Of a stretch of 64,000 nt of DNA, positions 7,946 to 16,131 are shown in pieces. Both the position numbers and the translations under genes were made by a program. The notes under the pieces are model-generated. The model saw only the letters and a program-made list of their open reading frames with translations, was not told where the DNA came from and ran no database searches. How positions within the stretch are numbered: the stretch's first letter is position 1; each line of letters begins with the position of its first letter. Origin of the DNA: UBA2336 sp964404445 (lineage in GTDB: Bacteria > Bacteroidota > Bacteroidia > Cytophagales > Cyclobacteriaceae); the NCBI GenBank assembly GCA_964404445.1, contig CAYOJW010000001.1:620001-684000 (forward strand). The letters run 5' to 3'.

Positions 7946-8947
7946 CTACTTTTTTTTGAGCAAGTATGAGGTAAGAAGCATTGAAATGGCACCGCTCACA
8001 ATGGTGATCAGAGTTTGCCAGGCATGGAATACAAACGTAAAGGCAACGGCATCGCTTTGCGGAATACTGTATAAAAACACTAATCCGGCAGGCACTAAGG
8101 CATGATACGATCCGGCCCCGCCCGGTAAAGGGGCGGCCATGGCGATAGCACCGATGGCAAAAAGCGATAACACCGCACTTACACCCAACACGCTGGTTTC
8201 TTTAAAAGCCATTACTACACAATAGCTCATGATAAAATAGATAGCCCAAATGGCTAAGGTATAACCGATGAACAACGATTTTTTTTCGAGGCGAAACACA
8301 GCAACCAAGCCTTGTTTGAAGCCATCGAATACGCGCTTTATAAACGCACTGATTTTTTGATTTTTTCGGGCATAGAAATAAAATGCCAATCCAAATAACA
8401 ACAGCACTGCCAGCACAAAACCTGCCGCAATTAACTTGCCTGATAAACCTGATGTTTGAAGAGGCAACGTATCGATAAAAGCAAAAAGTTTTTCTGACTC
8501 AACGGCAAAACAAAATACAATAAGTACCAGCAAACATAACACATCCACAATCCGCTCAACTACCACGGTACCAAACGAAGTTTCGACCGGGCAACCACTT
8601 AACCTGTACAAATTGTAACACCGCGACACTTCACCACCGCGTGGGATTACCAGATTAACCAAGTAACCCACCATGAGCGACAAAAAACTATGAGAGAATT
8701 TTACCGTATTGCCGGTTGGCACCATCAGCATACGCCAGCGTTCGGCACGAATTACCTGTCCCAGCATAAACGCAGCCGCCATCAGCAACAACCATCCTTT
8801 GTTAGCTGTTTGCCAGGTGTGATATAAATACTGCCATTTATTTTCGCCTTCCTTTACGTGCAATCCGCGCAACGAAAACCAAATCAGCAAGGTTGTTAAC
8901 CCTATAATAAGGGCGTACCGAAAAGCCGACTTGAGCGTATTGGACAT
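7946..8947 (-). CDS. Flippase-like membrane protein (LPG synthase TM-domain family)
   Basis: 333 residues, nearly all hydrophobic, with about 8 predicted membrane spans and a conserved NLVIPRGGEVSRCYNLYRLSG segment near residues 97-117. This matches the lysylphosphatidylglycerol synthase transmembrane region/UPF0104 family without the synthase domain. Members are thought to flip or handle lipid-linked molecules; the substrate here is unknown. Its ATG overlaps the panD stop codon (TGATG, shared base 8947), so translation is coupled to panD, with panC further upstream. Confidence 0.75.
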   Translation of the reverse strand: MSNTLKSAFRYALIIGLTTLLIWFSLRGLHVKEGENKWQYLYHTWQTANKGWLLLMAAAFMLGQVIRAERWRMLMVPTGNTVKFSHSFLSLMVGYLVNLVIPRGGEVSRCYNLYRLSGCPVETSFGTVVVERIVDVLCLLVLIVFCFAVESEKLFAFIDTLPLQTSGLSGKLIAAGFVLAVLLLFGLAFYFYARKNQKISAFIKRVFDGFKQGLVAVFRLEKKSLFIGYTLAIWAIYFIMSYCVVMAFKETSVLGVSAVLSLFAIGAIAMAAPLPGGAGSYHALVPAGLVFLYSIPQSDAVAFTFVFHAWQTLITIVSGAISMLLTSYLLKKK

Positions 8948-9297
8948 CAGGCGGTTAGTTTATTATCGGGCGAAGGGAAAATAATGGAAGGCTTGAATGT
9001 TTTTGCTTCTTCGAAATTCATCAACGCATACGAGAACACGATCACCACATCGCCTACCTGGGCTTTGCGTGCAGCCGGGCCGTTTAGCGTAACCACGCCC
9101 GTGCCGCGTTCGCCTTTAATGATGTAGGTTTCAAGCCGCTCACCGTTGTTGATGTTTACCACGGTAACTTTTTCGCCTTCAATCAGGTTGGCGGCATCCA
9201 ACAGGTCTTCATCAATGGATATACTGCCCACATAATGCAGTTCGGCTTGCGTGATTTTAACGCGGTGAATTTTAGATTTCAGAACTTCTATCAACAT
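8947..9297 (-). CDS. panD: Aspartate 1-decarboxylase
   Basis: 116 residues, the family length. The proenzyme cleaves itself between Gly24 and Ser25 (HYVGSISID) to make the pyruvoyl group; Lys9, Tyr58 region and the GAAR-like NGPAARKAQVGD segment are also recognisable. It makes beta-alanine from aspartate for pantothenate and coenzyme A synthesis. It lies 31 bp downstream of panC, which supplies the next step, and overlaps the membrane protein gene behind it. Confidence 0.95.
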   Translation of the reverse strand: MLIEVLKSKIHRVKITQAELHYVGSISIDEDLLDAANLIEGEKVTVVNINNGERLETYIIKGERGTGVVTLNGPAARKAQVGDVVIVFSYALMNFEEAKTFKPSIIFPSPDNKLTA

Positions 9298-9328
9298 AAA
9301 CTAAATCAAGGGCGCAAAAATAAAAGAA

Positions 9329-10171
9329 TCAGAAAAACATATTGTCGATCAGCCGCACTTCGCCCACAAAAGCGGCCATACATAAAACAGGTTGTGCCGA
9401 TTCTGTAACGCTGTTCAGCGGCTTTAAGTTTTCGCTGTCGGCCACCTCAAAATATTCGAGGTTGATTTCGACATCGCCAGTGAAATGTCGCTCAACAATT
9501 GCTTTTACCTGTTCGATGGATTCGTTATTTCGAAGGCGTTTAACAGCATCCTGTAAAGCCTGATTAATAATCACCGCTTTTTTGCGCTGCGCTGCCGAAA
9601 GGCGTACGTTCCGGGAGGACATGGCCAGACCATCGGACTCGCGCAGTGTAGGCACACTTTGCAACTTCAAATTAAATTTCAGTTCGTGTACAAGTTGGCG
9701 GATAATGGCAAACTGTTGCCAGTCTTTTTGGCCGAAATACGCGACATTCGGCTCCACAATATGAAAAAGCTTGGTCACCACTAAGGCCACCCCGCTAAAA
9801 TGCCCCGGCCGAAATTGGCCTTCCATAACCTTATCGAGATGGCCGAAATCAAATTTTACCAGACTTTGTTCCTGATACATAGTTTCTGCCTCCGGGCAAA
9901 AAAGCACATCGCAACCGGCTTTTTCGAGTTTTTTAATGTCTTCGTCTAATGTACGGGGGTATTTTTGCAGGTCGGCCGCATTATTAAACTGAGAAGGGTT
10001 TACAAAAATGGAACAAACCGTAACCGGGTTTTCATTTTGGGAATTGCGGATAAGTGCCAGATGGCCATCATGCAGGGCGCCCATAGTGGCCACAAAACCG
10101 ATGGTTTTGTTTTCCTTCCGTCTATCAACTAAAAATGCCCTCAAAGGGTCAATTTCCCTGAAAATCTGCAT
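9329..10171 (-). CDS. panC: Pantothenate synthetase (pantoate--beta-alanine ligase)
   Basis: The ATG at 10171 gives a 280-residue protein starting MQIFREIDPLRAFL, which fits the family; a longer frame to 10273 adds 34 unrelated residues and crosses the promoter region. Nucleotide-binding motifs are MGALHDGHLALI (HxGH) and MSSRNVRLS (KMSKS-like). It joins pantoate and beta-alanine with ATP. First gene of panC-panD-flippase. A TAnnTTTG box lies 25 bp upstream. Confidence 0.95.
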   Translation of the reverse strand: MQIFREIDPLRAFLVDRRKENKTIGFVATMGALHDGHLALIRNSQNENPVTVCSIFVNPSQFNNAADLQKYPRTLDEDIKKLEKAGCDVLFCPEAETMYQEQSLVKFDFGHLDKVMEGQFRPGHFSGVALVVTKLFHIVEPNVAYFGQKDWQQFAIIRQLVHELKFNLKLQSVPTLRESDGLAMSSRNVRLSAAQRKKAVIINQALQDAVKRLRNNESIEQVKAIVERHFTGDVEINLEYFEVADSENLKPLNSVTESAQPVLCMAAFVGEVRLIDNMFF

Positions 10172-10196
10172 GTTGTAGCCCCACTGAAAAGGCTGG

Positions 10197-10204
10197 CAAA
10201 GGTA
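10197..10204 (-). promoter_or_regulatory. Putative -7 box for panC
   Basis: TACCTTTG on the minus strand matches the Bacteroidota -7 consensus TAnnTTTG, 25 bp before the panC ATG. No clear TTG -33 element is seen at the usual distance. Confidence 0.45.
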
Positions 10205-10223
10205 GGGTAATTGTGCATAGAAG

Positions 10224-10254
10224 TTGAATAAGGGGGGTATTTTTTGTACCTTTG
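10224..10254 (+). promoter_or_regulatory. Putative promoter of the GT5/DUF4270/glmS direction
   Basis: TTG (10224-10226), 20 bp, then TACCTTTG (10247-10254): both elements of the Bacteroidota housekeeping promoter at canonical spacing. The predicted start is near 10260, giving a leader of about 35 nt to the ATG at 10295. Confidence 0.6.
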
Positions 10255-10294
10255 TGCCTCGTTTCTCATTCATTTTATTTTAATCCAAGATTTT

Positions 10295-11098
10295 ATGTCA
10301 AAACTCAGAATTCTCTATGTGGCCAGTGAGATAAACCCCTTTTTGCAAACTTCTGAAGTTGCCGATTTCGTACGCAAACTTCCGCAAGCCATGCAGGAAA
10401 GAGGTATGGAGATCAGGATTCTGGTTCCTCGTTTTGGAATTATCAACGAACGCAAAAACCGTTTGCATGAAGTTGTGCGCCTGTCGGGCATTAACATTGC
10501 CGTTGGCGATGAAGAAAAACCCCTCACCATTAAGGTAGCTTCCATCCCGAACGCCAAATTGCAGGTGTATTTTATTGATAATGAAGATTATTTTCACCGC
10601 AAGTCTGTTTTCCACGATAAAGAAAACCGTTTCTACGAAGACAATGACGAGCGTGCTATTTTCTTCTGCAAAGGCGCTATTGAAACCGTGCGCAAACTCG
10701 GCTGGGCGCCCGATGTGGTGCACTGCAACGACTGGATCACCAGCTTTATTCCGTTGTACCTGAAAACCACGTACAAAAACGATCCGTTGTTTAAAAACGC
10801 AAAAACAGTTTTCACCATTTACAATAATAGCTTCAACTTTAAGTTTAAAGATGACATCATGACGAAAGTAAAAATGATAGACATTGAAGACAAAATGTTA
10901 GGCAATTTGAAGACAGCCGATTACGAAGGGTTCATTAAAATGGGCGTTGAGTTTTCGGATGCCGTGATTACTGCAGGCGAAAACAAAAAGCTGGAGGGCC
11001 TCTTCAAAAAAATGAAGGAAAAGAAAGTTGAATCGATCGACAAAGACGAAGACTACACCGAATCTTACTATAACTTATATAATGAACTGGCAGGCTAA
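10295..11098 (+). CDS. Glycogen/starch synthase N-terminal domain protein (GT5, short)
   Basis: 267 residues from the ATG at 10295 (MSKLRILYVASEINPF); a frame opening at 10244 would include the promoter box. The sequence is the GT5 catalytic (N-terminal Rossmann) domain, with conserved VVHCNDWITSFIPLYLK near residue 137 and FTIYNNSF. The usual K-x-G-G loop is degenerate (here TSEVADFVRKLP), and the whole C-terminal GT1 domain that binds ADP-glucose is missing, so synthase activity is doubtful. Short homologues next to panC are a known Bacteroidota pattern. It overlaps the DUF4270 gene by 17 bp. Confidence 0.75.
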   Translation: MSKLRILYVASEINPFLQTSEVADFVRKLPQAMQERGMEIRILVPRFGIINERKNRLHEVVRLSGINIAVGDEEKPLTIKVASIPNAKLQVYFIDNEDYFHRKSVFHDKENRFYEDNDERAIFFCKGAIETVRKLGWAPDVVHCNDWITSFIPLYLKTTYKNDPLFKNAKTVFTIYNNSFNFKFKDDIMTKVKMIDIEDKMLGNLKTADYEGFIKMGVEFSDAVITAGENKKLEGLFKKMKEKKVESIDKDEDYTESYYNLYNELAG

Positions 11099-12560
11099 AC
11101 GAGCCGGACAGCTACTTGTAGTGGCTGTCCTATTTTTTTTTATTTCATGCGAAGACGATTCGCTTCTTTTAGGGTTTAAGGGTAATTCAAAATTTAAGGG
11201 CAGGGTTCAGGAGTTCACTTTTTCGGGTGATGCGAGTTCTTCGTTTTTGCTCGATTCGGTGATTACTCACAACGCCACCGGTACACAAAGGTTTTTAGTG
11301 GGTCAATACCTCGACCCCGATTTTGGTACTGTTTCTTCAACTGTTTTCACGCAGTTCCAGCCTACGGTAACGGGTCGCATTGGCGATGGAAGCGCAACGC
11401 TGTTATCGGCCGAGCTGCGATTGTTGTTTGATTATTACTATTACGGGCCGGCCTCTGCGGATGATTTCAACGAACAATATTCCGTTCACCGGATAACCGA
11501 AGACAGCATCAGCCATTCGGTGTGGTATTACTATAATTCAAGTTTTGGATACGACCCTACACCCATAGCTGAATTTAACTTAGAGATGAGCTATTTTAAC
11601 TTGAATTATTACAAGGGCAGAAGCGATCGCGATTCAGTGGCAAACGCAAGCCTCACAAATGTTGACCTGGATCCGGCTTTTGCACACGAACTGTTCAGTT
11701 ACATCATGGTAAATGATTCGCTTCTGAAATCAGCGTACAACAAAGTTTTCAGAACTCACTTTAAAGGTCTGGCCATTGTGCCGAAAAACAATAAGTATAT
11801 CGTTGGCTTTAACCCGGCCAACGTAACGTTAAACAACATTATTTTGCGGTACAAAAGTGGTCAAGACACACTTCAGCGTATCTTTTCATTATCAGCGCTA
11901 TCGGGCGCTATGAGTTTCAGCAATATTGAAACCACACGCACCAACGAACTGGCCGGGGCACAACCTAACCAGAAAGTTTCACCGGTCAATGGCAACCGTT
12001 ATTTGCAAAATGGTTCGCCTGTTATTTCGCACATCGACATTAAGCCGTTCTATGAGTTTATCCGGGGTAAGAATGATGATGACAGCGACTCGTTGAAGCA
12101 TATCATCATCAACTCGGCCGAGTTTTCGATTGGGGTAGAAACACCACCGGCAGGTATGGATCCTCCGTCAAGTCTGGTGCTTCAGATTCTCAAAAAACCA
12201 TCCGAAACAGAATTTATATATTTAGATAACACGGTGGAGACCGACAGTCTGAGAATGATAAAGCACCGCGTAATGCCATACAGCGGTTTCTATACCATCG
12301 AAGACGAATCCTCTAATCCATTTGGGTTACTCTCCAGCCGGGTTCCGGCAACCTTAACGTATAACGCAAGCCGTCAGGCATACATCGGCAATACCAGTTT
12401 ATTCTTCCAGAATATTTTTGACAACAGAAATGCAGACGATATTGACCTGTACTACATTGCTTTGGTGCCCGTGAACCCGGCTATGGGAAAAACTGTTAAC
12501 CGGGTGGTGCTGAAAAGCGATCAAATGAAGCTACGCATTCATTACATTAAACCTAATTAA
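11082..12560 (+). CDS. DUF4270 family outer-membrane lipoprotein
   Basis: 492 residues from the ATG at 11082 (MNWQAKRAG). The signal peptide ends in the lipobox FFISC, with mature Cys followed by EDD. The remainder is a beta-rich domain with many aromatic repeats (YYYYG, YYYNSS), the DUF4270 pattern found in Bacteroidota. Function unknown. The first codons overlap the end of the GT5-like gene and the next gene, glmS, begins 6 bp after the stop, so all three probably form one operon. Confidence 0.78.
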   Translation: MNWQAKRAGQLLVVAVLFFFISCEDDSLLLGFKGNSKFKGRVQEFTFSGDASSSFLLDSVITHNATGTQRFLVGQYLDPDFGTVSSTVFTQFQPTVTGRIGDGSATLLSAELRLLFDYYYYGPASADDFNEQYSVHRITEDSISHSVWYYYNSSFGYDPTPIAEFNLEMSYFNLNYYKGRSDRDSVANASLTNVDLDPAFAHELFSYIMVNDSLLKSAYNKVFRTHFKGLAIVPKNNKYIVGFNPANVTLNNIILRYKSGQDTLQRIFSLSALSGAMSFSNIETTRTNELAGAQPNQKVSPVNGNRYLQNGSPVISHIDIKPFYEFIRGKNDDDSDSLKHIIINSAEFSIGVETPPAGMDPPSSLVLQILKKPSETEFIYLDNTVETDSLRMIKHRVMPYSGFYTIEDESSNPFGLLSSRVPATLTYNASRQAYIGNTSLFFQNIFDNRNADDIDLYYIALVPVNPAMGKTVNRVVLKSDQMKLRIHYIKPN

Positions 12561-12566
12561 GACATT

Positions 12567-14402
12567 ATGTGCGGAATTGTTGGTTACGTTGGGCACCGCG
12601 ATGCCCAGCCCGTTATCATCAAAGGTTTGAAACGATTGGAATACCGGGGCTACGACAGTGCCGGTATTGCTTTGTTAAACAAGGGGCTGAATGTTTATAA
12701 AAAGAAAGGGAAGGTTTCTGAACTGGAAGAATACCTGAAAGGCAAAGACCTGCAAAGCACCATCGGCATCGGGCACACCCGTTGGGCAACACACGGTGAG
12801 CCGAACGATACCAACGCACACCCGCATTACTCGGCTTCGAAAAAATTAGCCATCATCCACAACGGCATTATCGAAAATTACAGCGCGCTGAAGCAAGATT
12901 TGCAAAGCAAAGGCCACGTGTTTTCAAGCGAAACCGATACAGAGGTTTTAATTCACTTCATTGAAGATATTCAGGATAAAAATAACTGCTCGTTAGATGA
13001 AGCTGTTCGTTTGGCGCTTACCAAAGTAGTGGGTGCGTATGCGATCGTGATCATGTCAATGGAAGATCCTGATTTATTGATTGCTGCCCGTAAGGGAAGT
13101 CCGCTAGTGATTGGTGTTGGTAAAGGCGAATTCTTTATTGCCTCTGATGCCACACCTATTATTGAGTACACCAAAGAAGTGGTTTACCTCAATGATTTTG
13201 AAATTGCCATTATCAACAACGGCCAGCTTAAAATCAAAACCATCGAAGATGCCCCCATGACTCCGTACATCCAAAAATTGGAGTTGGAATTAGAAACTAT
13301 CGAGAAGGGCGGCTTCGATCATTTCATGTTGAAAGAAATTTGCGAGCAACCCCGTTCCATTAAAGATTGCCTGCGCGGAAGGTTAGATTCTCAATCGGGC
13401 AGGTTGGTATTGGGCGGCATCCGCGAGTACGTTAATAAAATGGCCAATGCCGACCGTATTCTGATTGTTGCCTGCGGTACATCGTGGCATGCCGGTTTAG
13501 TGGCTGAATACATGTTTGAAGAATTTTGTCGCATTCCGGTTGAAGTAGAATACGCCTCGGAGTTCCGCTACCGCAACCCGGTTGTGCGCGAAACCGATAT
13601 TGTGATTGCCATTTCGCAATCGGGCGAAACAGCCGATACGTTAGCGGCCATTGAATTAGCAAAATCAAAAGGCGCTACAATTTTTGGTGTATGTAATGTG
13701 GTGGGTTCCTCCATTGCCCGTGCTTCTCATGCAGGGTCTTATACCCACGCTGGCCCCGAGATTGGAGTAGCCAGCACAAAAGCATTCACGGCACAACTTA
13801 CCGTATTAAGCATGATCTGCCTGATCGTTGCCCAAAAGAAAGGCACCATAACCGATCAGAAATTCCATGAAATGTTAGTGGAACTTGAAAATCTGCCGGC
13901 CAAGGTTGAACAGGCGCTTAAACTCAACGATCAAATACGTGAAATCGCCTATACGTTTAAAGATGCCACAAACTTCCTGTACTTAGGCCGTGGCTATAAT
14001 TTCCCGGTTGCATTAGAAGGCGCATTGAAGCTGAAAGAAATTTCGTACATCCATGCCGAGGGCTACCCGGCTGCGGAAATGAAGCACGGCCCCATTGCTT
14101 TGATTGACGAAGAAATGCCCGTTGCGTTTATCGCCACACACGATAGCTCGTACGAAAAAATCGTATCGAACATTCAGGAAGTAAAAGCCCGCAAAGGACG
14201 TGTAATTGCCGTGATAACCGAAGGCGATAAACTAATCCCGACCATGGCCGAGTTTGTGGTGGAAGTACCGGCTGTACAAGAAGCACTAATGCCTATTGTG
14301 TCGGTGATCCCGCTTCAGTTGTTATCGTACCACATTGCGGTAATGCGCGGATGCAATGTCGATCAGCCCCGCAACCTGGCAAAATCGGTTACAGTAGAAT
14401 AA
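12567..14402 (+). CDS. glmS: Glutamine--fructose-6-phosphate aminotransferase (isomerizing)
   Basis: 611 residues. The N-terminal glutaminase domain starts MCGIVGYVGHRDA with catalytic Cys2 (1 after Met removal); GHTRWATHG and NAHPH follow near residues 72-90. Two SIS domains contain the sugar-phosphate binding stretches CGTSWHAG and SQSGETADT. The C-terminus ends LAKSVTVE, as in all GlmS. It makes glucosamine 6-phosphate for peptidoglycan and LPS precursors. There is no room for a glmS riboswitch: only 6 bp separate it from the DUF4270 gene. Confidence 0.97.
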   Translation: MCGIVGYVGHRDAQPVIIKGLKRLEYRGYDSAGIALLNKGLNVYKKKGKVSELEEYLKGKDLQSTIGIGHTRWATHGEPNDTNAHPHYSASKKLAIIHNGIIENYSALKQDLQSKGHVFSSETDTEVLIHFIEDIQDKNNCSLDEAVRLALTKVVGAYAIVIMSMEDPDLLIAARKGSPLVIGVGKGEFFIASDATPIIEYTKEVVYLNDFEIAIINNGQLKIKTIEDAPMTPYIQKLELELETIEKGGFDHFMLKEICEQPRSIKDCLRGRLDSQSGRLVLGGIREYVNKMANADRILIVACGTSWHAGLVAEYMFEEFCRIPVEVEYASEFRYRNPVVRETDIVIAISQSGETADTLAAIELAKSKGATIFGVCNVVGSSIARASHAGSYTHAGPEIGVASTKAFTAQLTVLSMICLIVAQKKGTITDQKFHEMLVELENLPAKVEQALKLNDQIREIAYTFKDATNFLYLGRGYNFPVALEGALKLKEISYIHAEGYPAAEMKHGPIALIDEEMPVAFIATHDSSYEKIVSNIQEVKARKGRVIAVITEGDKLIPTMAEFVVEVPAVQEALMPIVSVIPLQLLSYHIAVMRGCNVDQPRNLAKSVTVE

Positions 14403-14405
14403 AAA

Positions 14406-14443
14406 AACCATAGCCACAGGTTTTAACCTGTGGCTATGGTTTA
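14406..14443. terminator. Strong bidirectional terminator after glmS
   Basis: An 18-bp perfect stem (14406-14423 with 14426-14443, core CCATAGCCACAGG) closed by a 2-nt loop; A tract on the left and T tract on the right let it serve both glmS and the convergent glutamate-synthase-like gene. Confidence 0.85.
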
Positions 14444-14447
14444 GTGT

Positions 14448-16031
14448 TTAAAACGAATCGGCCGATGCCCGGCTCAAATACATATCAAATTCAATAGGCG
14501 AATCTTTGCCGTCTAACAAACACCCTTCGGGTACAGGAGGGTAAATTTCTTCGTACGTTTTTACCATGTTCATAAACACTCTGCGATATACATGGCTGCG
14601 GTTTATTTTATCGGGATGGTCAATGCCTGAGCACGAGAGCAACTCCACAAAGCTGGCTATGGTGTTGTGGTGATAGTTAGCCACCCGCTTTTTCTTTTCT
14701 TCCACTACCAATCCCTTAGTAAAGTAGGGATCTTGTGTGGCTACACCGGTAGGGCAGGTGTTTTTGTTGCACTCCAATGCCTGGATGCAACCCAGTGCTA
14801 ACATCATGGCGCGGGCGCTGTTGCAGAAATCGGCACCGAGCGCCATCGCACGAACCATGTTAAAGCCCGTTAAAATTTTTCCGGAAACATCAATTTTAAT
14901 GTGTTGGCGAATGCCAAAGCCGCGAAGGGCATCGTCCACAAAGGCAATGGCATCTAACAACGGCATACCAACAGAATTTGAAAATTCAGGAGGTGCAGCG
15001 CCTGTTCCGCCTTCGCCACCATCAACGGTAATGAAATCGGGGTAGGTATCTGATTGTACCATGGCTTTGCATATACCGAGAAACTCGCTTTTGCGGCCGA
15101 TGCAAAGTTTAAAGCCAACGGGCTTTCCGCCCGAAAGCTCGCGCAATTGTTTTACAAACTGAATAAGACCAACGGGTGTGCTGAACGCACTATGGTACGG
15201 TGGCGAGAATACCGTTGTGCCGGGCTGTACACCGCGAATGGCGGCAATTTCGGGTGTGTTCTTTTTAGCCGGAAGAATACCCCCGTGCCCGGGCTTTGCA
15301 CCTTGCGAAAGTTTGATTTCAATCATCTTCACTTCCGGGCGCAGGGCGTTTTTTTGAAATACTTCCGCTGAAAAATTTCCGTTGGCATCGCGTGCGCCAA
15401 AATACCCGGTACCGATTTGCCAGATAAGATCGCCACCGTGCTTGAGGTGGTACGGACTGATGCCGCCCTCGCCTGTGTTGTGCGCAAAGCCACCGATTTT
15501 CGCACCGAGGTTTAACGATTCAATCGCCTGCGGACTGAGCGAACCGAAGCTCATGGCCGAGACATTGAGGATGCTGGCATCATACGGTTGTTTGCAATCT
15601 TTATTGCCTACCCGCACACGCGGGTTGTGGTCTAATTTGTTATGATCTAACGCATTGATGGAGTGTGTCATCCACTCGTAGCCTTCGGCATATACATTTA
15701 ATTGCGTACCGAACGGAATGGTATCGACCTGCTTTTTGGCGCGTTGATAAACCACCGAACGCTCATTGCGGTTTAACGGTGTTCCGTCTGTATCTGACTC
15801 AACAAAGTATTGCTGGATTTTCGGGCGCATATCTTCAAATACATAGCGCAACCGGCCCAGCAACGGAAAGTTAATACGAATGGCCTGGCGTTTTTGTATC
15901 ATATCGATAAAGCCCATGTACATCAGGGGCGTGATAATCACAAAGGCGAGGAGGGCGTAAATCCAGAACCACGCCCATACAAGCACAAGGGCTGTTACGA
16001 TCAGTGAACTGACAATGAATAGTTTTCTCAT
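14448..16031 (-). CDS. FMN-binding glutamate synthase-like protein, membrane anchored
   Basis: 527 residues from the ATG at 16031. Residues 1-45 hold two hydrophobic spans; the rest is the GltB central plus FMN domain: MSFGSLSPQAIESLN, SQGAKPGHGGILPAKK, TVDGGEGGTGAAPPEFS and a cysteine run CIQALECNKNTCPTG that resembles the 3Fe-4S cluster ligands. No glutaminase domain is present. It matches the YerD-like family of stand-alone glutamate-synthase-related proteins. Whether it makes glutamate is unproven; a membrane-bound flavoenzyme is the safe reading. Confidence 0.85.
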   Translation of the reverse strand: MRKLFIVSSLIVTALVLVWAWFWIYALLAFVIITPLMYMGFIDMIQKRQAIRINFPLLGRLRYVFEDMRPKIQQYFVESDTDGTPLNRNERSVVYQRAKKQVDTIPFGTQLNVYAEGYEWMTHSINALDHNKLDHNPRVRVGNKDCKQPYDASILNVSAMSFGSLSPQAIESLNLGAKIGGFAHNTGEGGISPYHLKHGGDLIWQIGTGYFGARDANGNFSAEVFQKNALRPEVKMIEIKLSQGAKPGHGGILPAKKNTPEIAAIRGVQPGTTVFSPPYHSAFSTPVGLIQFVKQLRELSGGKPVGFKLCIGRKSEFLGICKAMVQSDTYPDFITVDGGEGGTGAAPPEFSNSVGMPLLDAIAFVDDALRGFGIRQHIKIDVSGKILTGFNMVRAMALGADFCNSARAMMLALGCIQALECNKNTCPTGVATQDPYFTKGLVVEEKKKRVANYHHNTIASFVELLSCSGIDHPDKINRSHVYRRVFMNMVKTYEEIYPPVPEGCLLDGKDSPIEFDMYLSRASADSF

Positions 16032-16131
16032 AAGTATTGGTTGGGTCGAACAAGGTAAAACGATGTACGCAAATACCCAACGCAATACGAAAGAATATGG
16101 CGGTAAAGGGCGTAAAATGGAATGAATCCAA

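Noticed and set aside
10244..10294. An upstream start for the GT5 gene
   Set aside because: The extra 17 codons include the TACCTTTG promoter box, and the family start MSKLRILYVASE follows directly.
12561..12566. glmS riboswitch-ribozyme before glmS
   Set aside because: Only six bases separate glmS from the previous gene, so the element cannot be present there.
14448..16031. A full glutamate synthase (GltB)
   Set aside because: There is no glutaminase domain, only the central/FMN part, and an N-terminal membrane anchor is present.
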